64,000 nt of DNA from Zygaena filipendulae. Lineage: Eukaryota; Arthropoda; Insecta; Lepidoptera; Zygaenidae. Under the pieces are notes generated by a model. That model saw only the letters and a program-made list of their open reading frames with translations. It was not told where the DNA came from and made no database searches. The translations under genes were made by a program, and so were the position numbers. Positions 23,101-35,100 of the stretch are shown in pieces. The stretch spans positions 12,442,501 through 12,506,500 of the forward strand of contig OU015659.1 in NCBI GenBank assembly GCA_907165275.2. Reading direction: 5' to 3'. Position 1 is the stretch's first letter, and each line of letters opens with the position of its first letter.

Positions 23101-26100
23101 CTGTTGCTCTACCGTCTTTATTTTAGTTAATAACACTTTCTCCATGGATTTCAACTTTGGTATGTCTACAGATACCCCTTTGTTTTCCATGCCTAAAGAC
23201 ATATTTTTCAATAAGTATTTATTCAGAAATAACCAGAACTTGACTATGATAAATTCATTTATGTAATAGTCGAAATCTCCTGGGCTCTATATCAGTATTG
23301 GAAATTTAACATTCAGCAGAATGGTGTTTTTCTAACCAACAAGTGTTTATTAATAATCTAGATGGGATCAAGGATAAACTTACCAGCAATGATCGGCAAT
23401 AGAGGCATTTCTATATGGATAAATACATTCCATAGGGAATTCTCCTTTAGTAAAGTCTTAAGTGTGCTGGCGCATTCTTTGAAAATCGTTAAATACCAAG
23501 CTGATTTCTGCAAATTGCATTCAGTCGCGATAGTGTACTGAGGAACATAGTTTAGCAGCTTTTGCAAATCTGCGAATGTTTCTGGTGGATTATCCGGATC
23601 AATAAGACTGCCACCAATCTAGAAATATTGGATAGAGGTTTAAAGTTGAATTTGTTTATTGTCAGTTTTTTTTTTATAACTGTCGATCTTAATATTAATA
23701 ACCTTAACGTCATGGATTTCAATAGACTTATCTGTTTGTAAATAATTTTGAGACATCAGAATAAGCAGTAAACTTTTACCATCGTAGCAAATTACAGTCT
23801 TACCCAGTAACTCGTTAAGTATCTCTCTGCAAAATGAAAATTATTGGTTTTATCGACTGATGCCTATCCTTTGATACCATACAATACCATATCAATGCGT
23901 TTTAATATCGCCACAAATCAAATTGTTACATTGGAAAAAAACAAAAAGAGTTTAAGAAATACTAGGTATTTTTGTTATATTTAAGTAGGTACAGTAACAG
24001 ATATTAGATTCAGAAATTGCAATCTCAGGTTCAAGTGGCGCGTCCTCTTATGTGATTGTACATACTTGGCCCATATTTTTCCAGAAACTTTTAAATAGTA
24101 TAAGTTTTCATTAGCAAGGATCAGTATGCCTTCGGCAATACAAGTGTCGTCAGTATGGTGGCAGTTCAGCTGGCAGAAACCGTTGCTGCAAAACGGAATT
24201 AGATTTTACTGTGATGAATATTTCTTTTATTCTAATTTGAAATTTTAAATAGGAAACTAACGTATACACTATTGTAACAAAAACTTTGCTATATAATTCA
24301 TCCCGCATTTCGTTAAAAATTTTCTCGTAATTGTTCATTGCCACAACACTTATGTCATAAGTTACATGCTTAACAGGTATTTGAGATTTAATTGGAGCTA
24401 CGAACTTAGATTTCGTTTTTTTATCTCTGACATTATTTTCTTTTTCTTCTATTTTATTAGTTGTATTTACTGTTAATATTTTGTGTGGGTCTACTTCATC
24501 GTTTTTTGGTTTACCATACTTCATTACACCACCTTTATTTGTTAGTTGGGCTTGTATTACTTTCGTACTTTTTTTCGTTTTATCTATATCCCCAATATTA
24601 ATCATCTCGGAGTTCACTTTATTGCTCTCGAAGTTTGTAACATGGTCAATAATATTATTCGAATCCATATCATTCTGGTTTGAAATAATATCGTCTTCAA
24701 GATTAAGATTTGGAATCATGTCACATGAAGTTACGTTGTTCAACCAATTTTTAACTGATTTCGTGTATTTCTCTTTACGGAAACTAGTTTTCGGTATTTT
24801 AATTTCAACAGTAGAGTTTTTTTTTACTTTATTAAAATTATTGTTATCAGTAAGTTTTGTCTGATTTTTTCGCTTAAGTAGTTTAGCGACTGCTAATTTA
24901 GTTTCATCGTCAACTTTGCGACTTACAGGGATTTCTTCGCGGATTTTTGAATCGTTTTCAATGACATTAAAATATTCAGCTTTAGATTTTGACTTCAAAT
25001 TAGTATCATTCATCAGATTATTGGAAACCGTTTTGAGTAAATCTGTGTCAAACATGTCATTCCAATCGATAGCATTGGATTGGTTGTTGAAATCTTCGCC
25101 ATCAGAGTTTATGTTGTAAATATTATTATTGATAGTGTTATTATTGATTAAACTTATTGTTGGCAAAAAAGAATCACTGTTTTTATCTTTAGTATCATCA
25201 TTTAGTAGCTCTTCGCTGATTGGCACCATAGTGACTAACTCATCGGATGTGGGCACTGCTGGTAACTCGTCCGAGCAATCAACATTACAAAAAATTTCTT
25301 TATTTATAGTTTTAATATTTGCAGATTGACACTCCGATGGATCAGCTACAACTGGACTTGCAATAGAATTAGAGTCTTCAAACCTAAAATAACTAAATAT
25401 ATAATTTTGTATAGTTTAAAAGAGTTCTCGAGATAACTAGGCTAAAAAATAGATGTCCTTTTCGGCAACCCTGGTCCCTGACAATATGTAGGTACTTATG
25501 TCAAATTTTTTGATGATCGGTTGAGTAGTTAAGGAATGAAAACGTAACAAACAAACATTCGTATTTGTAATATTAGTAAGGAATTAAGATAGATCGGATA
25601 AAAGTAGGTATCTACAAGAAAAATAGGCAAATAACTACTCTCGTCTTACATCAAAACTCTATCGGGGTACCGTCGAGGGAGCTGTGATGGTCTTCGAGAT
25701 TTGTTTTTGGAATGAGCTTGGTCTGAAAATTAAAGATAAGTAAGTTTATTTACAACAAAAAAACTTCTACCTCATACGCGCTCATCGCGATAATGCCAAT
25801 ATTCGCGATAACTATCACTTCGGATTAAAGTGTTTCCCAGTTATGCTGAACAGGAAAGGTTTATTACGAAGTTAACGCAACCAAACTGAAACCTAGACCA
25901 GATAGGTACCACAAACTAGACATATAGGTACTGTGCGTAGTATGGATGCTATATTTATAGCACTTTTCTATAAAAATAATAGGTAAGTACTAGATAGGTT
26001 CGTACAAGTCGCTCATATGTATAGGTATACGTACTAGGGTTGCCACCCGTACTATATTATATAGTATCGTACTCTATTTCATACTATATACATACATACA

Positions 26101-29100
26101 TATATATACATACATTTATATATTCATACAATACAATACAATACAATATACTTTATTGCACCAAAGGAATTTCACAATATTAAATATAATATAAATTAAT
26201 TTCAGGCAAATAGGCGGCCTTATTGCTAGAAGCAATTTTTTCAAGGCAACCTTGACAAGATAGTACAGAGAATTCATTAGAACAGTGGGTGGGTGCAGGC
26301 TGATACCTTATGAGATTATAATATTATTAAATATACATACTCATAGACATTATGAAATAATAAATATCTTTAAAATACTGATAAAAATAACGATACTAGG
26401 TACATAACAATAGATATATAGTTTAGACATAAAAACGAATACAAGTATTAATTTAAACCAGAGTATAATATTATAGATAGGCATATAATAGTACATTGTT
26501 ATCCAAGGGGTGAAAGTAACTCATTTAGTGCCGAGACGGGGTTTGGCGCCCGAGCGTAGCGAGGGCGCCAATAGTTCGAGGCACTAAATAAGTTACTTTC
26601 TCCCGAGGGTAACACTGTGCTTTTCATTACGAATGCAAGGAAAGTCAAAATAAAAATAGGAATTAGCTAAAGAAAAAATGAGTGAAGATTGGATAGTTGC
26701 TTGACGCTTTCCCACCTATTTCTTTTTCTTTGGCCGGCTAGCTATTCAGCCAGTATTTTTTATTTACATTGTGGCGACCTAAATTATAATAAAGTCATCT
26801 AAAAAAATATTTTCTTTAATTATTAAGTATTAATTAAAGAAAATAAAATAATATTATTTATATTTTAATTAATTAATTAGCTTAAGAAAAAATGAGTGAA
26901 TTTTATTTTAATTAATACCTACTTAAACTTTACATTATTTCAATTTTACATGGCGCTGGCTGTATAGAAAGTTGGAACATGGTTCAATAGAAATGTGAAA
27001 ATAGACCTAGTTTTTTTTTAATAATTTGACAGTTGTCAGTTGAAAGCGATTCTCCCTAGGGCTGAAAAGAGCTACTTTCAACCCGCTTCTCAGGCAACTT
27101 CAGACCTACTTTCCGAGCATGAGTAATGAAAAATATATTATACAAGAATAACAGGGAGTGTTTTCACTGGTAACCACATCTCTCATTGAAATAACGCTTT
27201 AGGTAACGTTTAAAAGTATACAGTGATTCGACTTGTCTGATGTAACCAGGCAAGGAATTCCAGAGGCGCACTCCTTGTCTTGTCGTAAAAACGTGTTTCA
27301 TGTTTAGGGAAACAGAGAAGATTGCAACTACCCGACCTAGCCTCACGACCGATATAAAGAGGCCTGAAACTATCTTTGAGATAAGCTGGTGACCTGGGAT
27401 CGTGTAGCACTTTAAATATGGTACAAAGAATGTGTGTAGTACGTCTAAGGCGAATAGGCAACCACTTGAGCTTAGCTCGCAACTCTGAGACATGGTCAAA
27501 CTTGCGCAGACCATAGATGAAACGCACGCACACATTCTGCAGCCGCTCCAGCTTGTCACATTGCTCCTCCGTCAGGTTAGTACAGCACACATCAGCATAA
27601 TCAAGGATAGGAAGGAGTAAGGATTGTGCTAAGGAGATTTTAGTGGAGATGGGGAGGAAATTTTGAAGACGACGCAGGGAACTCAGAGAAGCAAATAGCT
27701 TTCTGCTAAGTTCACCCATCTGTCGAGACCATGACAGGGTACGATCGTAAAAGAGGCCAAGGTTTTTGACGTGAGGGCAATAGGGAATGGGAGTGCCATT
27801 AAAATTCACAGTGGGCAGAGGGCAAATTTGATCAATTCTGGAAATTTGTCCAGGTCCTCCAATAACAATGCATTGGGATTTGTTAGGATTTACATTTAAA
27901 CCATGAGAAGCGGACCAAGATTCAATTCTTCCCAAATCCGAATTCATCGCACACACCGCATGATTGAAGTTGTTGACAGTTTCCTGAGCATACAACTGAA
28001 GGTCGTCAGCATAAAGGTGAAACTTAGTTGATAGAGAGTGAGTTATGGAATTTATAAAAATTGAGAATAGAAGAGGAGATAGGACGCCACCTTGAGGGAC
28101 ACCAGCAGTTATGTCAGACCAACTAGAGTATATATCATCAATACGGGTACGTTGCTGGCGCCCGCTCAGATAGCTACGGAACCAAGGAATAGCAGTAGGC
28201 GATATATTAAGAGATTCCAGTTGAGCTAAGAGAACATCGAAATCAACCGTGTTGAACGCAATAGGATCCTGGACCTAATACTATCTAATAACGAAGTATC
28301 TGTCACTCTCTGTCCCGACCCGTTAGTGCCGGAAGACGCTCATCATAGGTCTCTCTGTATCACTGCTGATTTCGTTCAACTTCACCTCCTACACACTCGT
28401 CCTCGTGTCCAGTTTTTGTATCATTCTGCAGATTATGATGCTATCTCCGAAGAGCTGAATAAAATCGATTGGTTACGGGAATTGCAGCGAGCCTCCGTGG
28501 AGGATGCTGTAAAGTTTTTCTATGATATCCTTGATAAACTTAGAAAAACTTATATCCCTACTAATACTATAGTTTCCCGGCACAGATATCCTCCATGGTT
28601 CAAAAGTCCTCTAATTAAAATTATTAAAGAAAAAGCTAAATATCATTCAAAATTTAAAAAATATGGTAATCTTTCTGACCATCATTCGTTTGTCATACTG
28701 CGTCAGCGCGTCAAGGATCTTGAAAAGGAAATGTTTACGGATTATATCGCTAAAACAGAATCACAAATATCAACAAACCCGCGAGCCTTTTGGCGTTTCG
28801 TTAAGTCTAAACAGCTGACTAACTCCCATCAACATTTAAATTTGGCGACATCTCCTCCAACAATGGTGAGGTTATTTGCAACATGTTTAGTGACTACTTT
28901 TACTCTAACTTTCTTGAACCTTCGGATGACTGTAACCTTTCCGCCGTGGAGGAAATTGTAAATTACTCTCCTTACTCACTGGGTAACCATAGGTCTGATA
29001 TCTGCACAGTTGAAATTACAGAAGACGAAGTACACAGGCTACTTAAAAACATAGATTTAAATAAAACTGCAGGCCCAGATAATGTTCCTCCTCTATTTAT

Positions 29101-32100
29101 TTACAGATGTGCTAAAAGCCTGGCTGTCCCTTTAACAATTCTTTACAAACGATCCCTTTCCACAGGAATCGTCCCCACAATCTGGAAGTCGGCCTTTATA
29201 ACACCTATTCATAAGAAAGGTCCGAAAAACTGTGTTGAGAACTATAGGCCGATATCGAAACTATGCATTTTTGCTAAAATTATTGAAAAGATCATACACA
29301 TAGGAATCTACTCTTCTCTTAAATCGAGCTTCTCTGAACACCAGCACGGTTTCTTAATAGGTCGCTCCACCACATCTAATCTCATACTCTGTAGCGACTA
29401 CTTGTCTGAATGTATGTCCAAGCGGTCTCAAGTCGACGTTATATACACGGATTATAGCAAATGTTTCGATAGAATTGATCATGTGCTGCTCTTGCGTAAA
29501 ATCTTAGCTATGGGAATTCGTGGAAATCTATACCGATGGCTGTCGTCGTATGTTGAGAATAGATGCCAGACCGTTGTTCTTAATGGGTACATGTCTAGAA
29601 AAGTACATATCCCTTCAGGAGTTCCTCAAGGATCATTATTGGGACCACTCCTATTTAATATCTTCATTAATGATATAGCTGCATGCTTTCGCAACTCAAA
29701 AATTTTGTTATACGCAGATGACATGAAAATCCTTAGAAATGTGACATCTCAGGAAGACGCCCATCACCTGCAAGACGATCTTAATAGGTTTCAGGACTAT
29801 TGCGTGGTTAATAAGTTGGACTTGAACGTATCCAAATGCTACGTCTGCTCGTTCACTCGCAAACCGAAACCAATTAGGTATACCTATACACTGTCGGATA
29901 CCCCCATTTCCAGAGTAAACGCTATTCGGGATCTTGGTGTCACCTTTGACTCTAAACTTCTTTTTGATGCACATATTGATAATATAATAAATAAAGCATC
30001 CAAGGCACTTGGTTTCATTTTCAGAATTTCATCAGAGTTTAAAAATATTAAAACCTTGAAAATTCTTTATTGTGCTTTCGTTCGCAGTCACCTTGAATAT
30101 GCCTCGCAAATCTGGAATCCAAATTATAATATTTACGTTGATCGCTTGGAACGTATTCAAAAGAAATTTCTTAGGTACATTCAGTTTCGCTCAGGTGTTC
30201 ATTTGTCTAACTACGTAAACCGTTGCAGAAAGTTTCACATATTGCCACTATGCGAGCGAAGAAGGATTGCGGATTTGACCTTCTTATTTCGTCTAATGCA
30301 GGGTTCCCTAGACGTTCCCGAACTCGTTGGCAAGGTTGGGCTGCACGTATCGCCTCCTTTTCTCCGTGAATCTCATCTTCTTAACGTTCCATTAAGCAAG
30401 ACCAATTACAGGGAGAACTCGTACCTGGTTAGAGTATGTCGTACATACAACTCAGTGTGCCGGAGAATTGACCTGGACTTATTTGAGACGAGCATTTATA
30501 AGCTTAAAAAAGACATTGCCGATGACTTCTTTAAATCTGATGCATTTTAAAGTAAAAAACTTCAGAAAATGGAAAATATGCGTTGTATGCACGCACTTAG
30601 TTTCTTTTGCCTTCTCTGAAATAGGCAAATGTTTCCTAAAAGAAAATAAAAGTGACGTCATGTGTCAAGCTTGGCTGTGATTGGTGTTTCGTTGCAACGT
30701 TCCTTTCACAAAGTTAAAAGTTGAATATTTTGGAAGCTATTGAAATTTTTTTTTAGTAAATCTTTCACGATAACGCTTTTCTAAGGCTCTTTCTTTGAAA
30801 TATTGACGCAGTTTCTTGTTATAAATTTCATGCTAGTATTATTTATTCTATTTACTTATGTTCCTCTAAAGCTTTGTTTTTCAAGTTTTCATTATTGGTA
30901 GTAATATGTGGAAGCTGGTAATTGGCCTTATTTTTAACTATTCTCTGTAATCTACTTTGTATATTATCTAGCTGTAAGTTTTCCGAATAGTGCAAAATAA
31001 ATAAATAAAATAAATTGCTGAAGTCCAGGAGGCTTACTATGAGCAAAAACGGAACCATTCAAGTTCCGCGCAGTTTTAGAGCAGGCCTGAAACTGAATTG
31101 TTTAAAATCGTACTATGATCTCCTAAAAGGTGAACGACTATTGCATCGCCATGGAATTAATAGTTTACTCTGAGGTACAACCGAAGTACCTATTAATTCC
31201 ATGTGAAAAAGTTCATCATATACCAACTTTTTAACCATCGCTTTGACATTTTAGACGCCTTTATACGACGCTTTCGTGCTGTCAAACTAGTGGTCGTAGT
31301 ACGAAATGTTCATACAAAAAAAAGGTGAACGGTTTTCTAGATGTCAACGTAAACAGGCCGGTAGCAGGCCTGCTAAAATGTGGTGATAGTACGATAAAGC
31401 AGAGCAATTCAATTTAGGTTCTGCTATAAGAGCTCATAGTAAGCCTCCAGTAAGGTGAGTAAAGTGACTTTCTTTTGTTCCATGCCCAAGCGAATGTCAT
31501 CGGTGACTTTTAAAAGAGCAGTAGTAGTGCTGTGTCCGGGCCGGAAGCCTGACTGAAACGCGTTCAACAGGTTGTTTCGAGAAAGAAAGACGGACAACTG
31601 ACTATGAACCGCTCGTTCAAGAATCTTGGAGAGAAACGGGAGAATTGAGATAGGACGATAGTGGGAAAGGGAGGAAGGGTTGCTATTTTTAGGGAATGGA
31701 ATCACAATGGCTCGCTTCCAAGTCTCAGGAAAACTAGAGGAAGTTAGAGAGAAGTTCAGAATATGTGAAACTACAGGAATAATAATATCTAAAATAGGAA
31801 ATATCATTTTACGGCTAATATCGTCACTACCCACAGCGTTAGAAGAAATAGACAATATGTACCTCCTCACGTCATTTTCGGAGATAGGAAGGAAGGAGAA
31901 AGAGTTGTATGAAGGAGGGGAGTAACTCTGGAGTCGAGAAATAGTTTCACGTTTAGTGTCACTGTCGAACTGGAGATTGCTAGACAAAAAATGCTTGTTT
32001 AGAACTTCGGCATCCAGGTTCACTACATCCCCAGCTTCCTTACGTGATTTTCCAACACCAAGCGTCCGGAGAAACCTCCAAACAGATGGCGGATCACAGT

Positions 32101-35100
32101 CCTCAACGGAAGAGTGGATATAGCGCCGTTTTGCGTCCCTACACAAGGTGTTACAGTAGTTTCTTGTTTCAAGGTACTTATTTTTGTTAAATTCGGTATT
32201 CTTCCTCTTATACTTTGCTTTTGCAGTAGCCTTTTTTGTCAGGAGATTTCGGAGATCAGGAGTTAACCATGGAGCAGGGAGATATTTTACTCGCACTGCA
32301 CGGACCTTCATATGCACGGACCTATATATTCATATACATTCATACTATATATTATAAAGAATATAGCACGAAAAATACTATATTTTTATGCCTAATTCAA
32401 CTGTCGCGCTTTTTCATATTAACAGCTGTAACTGGTCTGGAAAGCACCCGCAGCGCAGCACGGGGAAATTTCAGAACGAAATGCATACCCGGAAACAAAA
32501 CGTCAACTGTCAAACTATCAATAATTTGTGAATGAATGCTGCCCGATACTTATGGATTACAAAATATTTTTGTACTATTTTTTTTCCTGCATTTCCCAAA
32601 AATACTTTATTTTTCCCCTTTTTTTTCGGAAAAGTACGATATTTTTTCCAAAAAAAAGTGGCAACCCTAATACGTACCTACCTCTACGCTCTTAGTAAAC
32701 GTATGAGCCGCAAAACTAAAAAGTCTGAACAAATGATTTTTACACATAAAACTATGCAAATTCCATATCAATTTAAAGTTTCGCAATATCTTTCGTATCG
32801 GCCCCCATGAAATGAAATGAAATGAAATGAAATTTTATTGTGAACATAGGTAATAAAGAGTTCTATTAATCCAAAAGACAAAAACACACGTAATATTATT
32901 ATTGGTTTGTGCTACCACTAATCGGTTTGAATTCGGTGACAAGCCCGCTGGTGTCTGCCCACTTGGGTTGTCCTGCTCACGAAGAGCTGGTGGCGGGAGT
33001 CGACTTAGCCCATCTTCCCCCTCCATATTTGGCTTGTCACCGACTTCATACCGATCAGTGGTAGCACAAACCAATAATAATATTACGTGTGTTTTTGTCT
33101 TTTGGATTAAATCAGTATTTTGTTATTTTTAGCTTTTTATTTTTAGTTTTTTAGTTTTGTGTTTTTGGAAGTCGGTTTTAATTTTTTTGTTAAAATTTTG
33201 TTTATTTCTCGCTTTTAAGTGACTTGGTTCGTAATTTCTCTAAGTTACAATAGCTTAATGTCAACTGCTCATCACCTTTTACAAAATATTGCTTTTCCCG
33301 ACGCAGGGACGTTAATTTTTGAGGAGTTCTCCTAGTACATCACCATCAGTTCCACTTCACCATATACATTGTGACGGGCATAAATTGTTTAGAAACCATA
33401 TTAAAGTTAACGATTCGGAACTCGTGAAATACCCATTATTGAGTAGTTCCGAAGACCATCTGTGGTCTTCATCATCAGTTCCTCTTCTTCAAATTTGGCT
33501 TTCCGAAAGCAAAGAAACGTTTTACTATAAAAAATACATAAATCGCTATAAGTGTTCTCATAATTTTTGAAGAGTTCCCTCGATTACTCCAAGATCCCAT
33601 CATCAGATCTCGACTTGGTGACAATGGAATCAATTTGGGAGTATCCCCTTTCAAACAAAAAAACAATTTTCGAAATCGCTTCAATCGGAACCCGTGAAAT
33701 ACGTATTATTTTTGAGTTGTTCCGATGACCATCTGTGGTCTTCATCATCAGTTCCACTTCTTCAAATTATGCTTTTCGAAAGCAAATGAACGATTTACTA
33801 TCAAAAATACCCAAATCGCTATAGGTGTGCCTATAATTTTTGAAGAGTTCCCTCGATTTCTCCAAGATCCCATCATCAGATCCCGACTTGGTGGCAATGG
33901 GACCTAATTGGGAGTATACCCTTTCAAACAAAAAAAGAATTTTTCAAATCGGTCCAATCATCTTCGAGTAATCGGTGAACATACATAAAAAAAAAAAAAA
34001 AAAAAAAAAAAACATACATACAATCGAACATAGAACCTCCTCCTTTTTGGAAGTCGGTTAAAAATATCTTAATATGCAGTAGGACCATTATGTTCTGCCT
34101 ATGTGGGCATACAATTAATTTATAAGAAATAACATTATTAGAATTAACATTATTATTAGAATTAACATTATACCAAAAATAACTATGTAACAAATCATTA
34201 GAATTATATTAATTATATTAAAATTATATTAAATTATATTAAAATTAAAAAATAAAATAATAATAAATTCAATGTCAATTAAAATGTCAAAACTCTAGGA
34301 TCAATAATTTGAAGTCAGGGAAACATTAATAGAATTACCACGAATTATCATATTACTTTATCATTCAAGAAGTCACTAACTGTATAGTAACATTTGTCCA
34401 TGCAATATGACCATATGGAGGCAACCTATTTGAATTGTATAATTTGTACCTACTTGTGCATCTGTATCGCCTTGTACAAAATTTATTTATTTAAATGCGA
34501 TTAATATCAGGCAGGTGTCCGCTTTGACCTTGAGATATTTAAAAAAATGACCGTAACTACGGCTCTCTTTGATGGGCGTAGGTAAGTACACATAAACATT
34601 TACCTACTCATAAAAAATCTTTCTTTTTTCGCACAATACGTAGTAGGTATTTACCTAATACATGCCTACATAGGTACTAATTTCCTCCTAACTATAATAT
34701 TATCAGCTGTGCTCCTAATATTTAGACTGCTTCTAAGATTAATTTTTTTTTTAACTTATTATTTGAGTAGGAAAATACCCTTTATGGTTGCTGCCGGGTG
34801 GGTTGATGGTTATTGATTTGGTATGTAGGTAGGTCGGTAGGTATAGGCATCCAAGGTATAGGTAATAACATATTCTTCTGAGGGTAATACTAACTCACCT
34901 GATATTTTCATTAATACGTCCAGTACTTTTTTACCAAAAGGCGACAAGTGATCTCTGCACCGTGTGGGATTAAATTCAAATGTAGTCTTGTATGTATCCA
35001 TAATTTTATTTTCTGGATCAACTTTTAATTTTACCGCGCTTTCTTTTTTTTTTGTGAAGTTTACCTTCCTTACCTTTATTACTTTACTCTTTGAGTTTAC

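Larger units (their letters stand above)
28263..31013 (+). mobile_element. Jockey/CR1-like LINE 2, plus strand, nested in LINE 1
   Basis: It interrupts LINE 1 between the codons for LDFSN and AFNTVD. It is 5'-truncated, starting in the endonuclease C-terminus (ILDLILSNNEVSVTL). The reverse transcriptase (28883-30550) shows NYRPISKLCIFAKIIEKI, the catalytic motif A region YTDYSKCFDRIDH, GVPQGSLLGPLLF and YADDMKIL. One frameshift near 28880 separates the two open parts (28326-28961 and 28883-30550). An A-rich tail of the aataaataaataaaataa type ends it at 31013. A MITE relic occupies 30546-30842 in its 3' UTR. Confidence 0.85.
26129..32322 (-). mobile_element. Jockey/CR1-like LINE 1, minus strand, 5'-truncated, interrupted
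   Basis: It is flanked by the 12-bp duplication TATATATTCATA (26117-26128 and 32323-32334), with an A-rich 3' end at the left boundary. The reverse transcriptase frame reads in two parts. The first, 32317 to about 31451, runs from SENDVRRYILSISSN to the TLL before the MITE. The remainder runs from 28262 leftward (AFNTVDFDVLLAQLE, then AGVPQGGVLSPLLF and the catalytic YADDLQLYAQE), with a frameshift near 27300 before the C-terminus RYFNERCGYQ. The LDFSN segment joining the two sits at 31014-31028. The 5' end with the endonuclease is missing. It is a dead copy, and the 3' UTR (26.13-27.16 kb) holds a foldback. Confidence 0.85.
26035..32669. mobile_element. hAT-type element, outermost host of a nested insertion stack
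   Basis: TAGGGTTGCCAC on the left and GTGGCAACCCTA on the right are inverted termini. The 8-bp duplication ATACGTAC flanks both (26027-26034 and 32670-32677). Only about 100 bp on the left and 350 bp on the right belong to the hAT element. The rest is the LINE inserted in it. It has no transposase frame, so it is non-autonomous. It lies in POLN intron 2. Confidence 0.85.

Noticed and set aside
24481..25329. Three hydrophobic plus-strand frames opposite POLN exon 4
   Set aside because: They are the antisense of an Asn/Lys/Asp-codon-rich exon, which always yields Phe/Leu/Ile-rich shadows.
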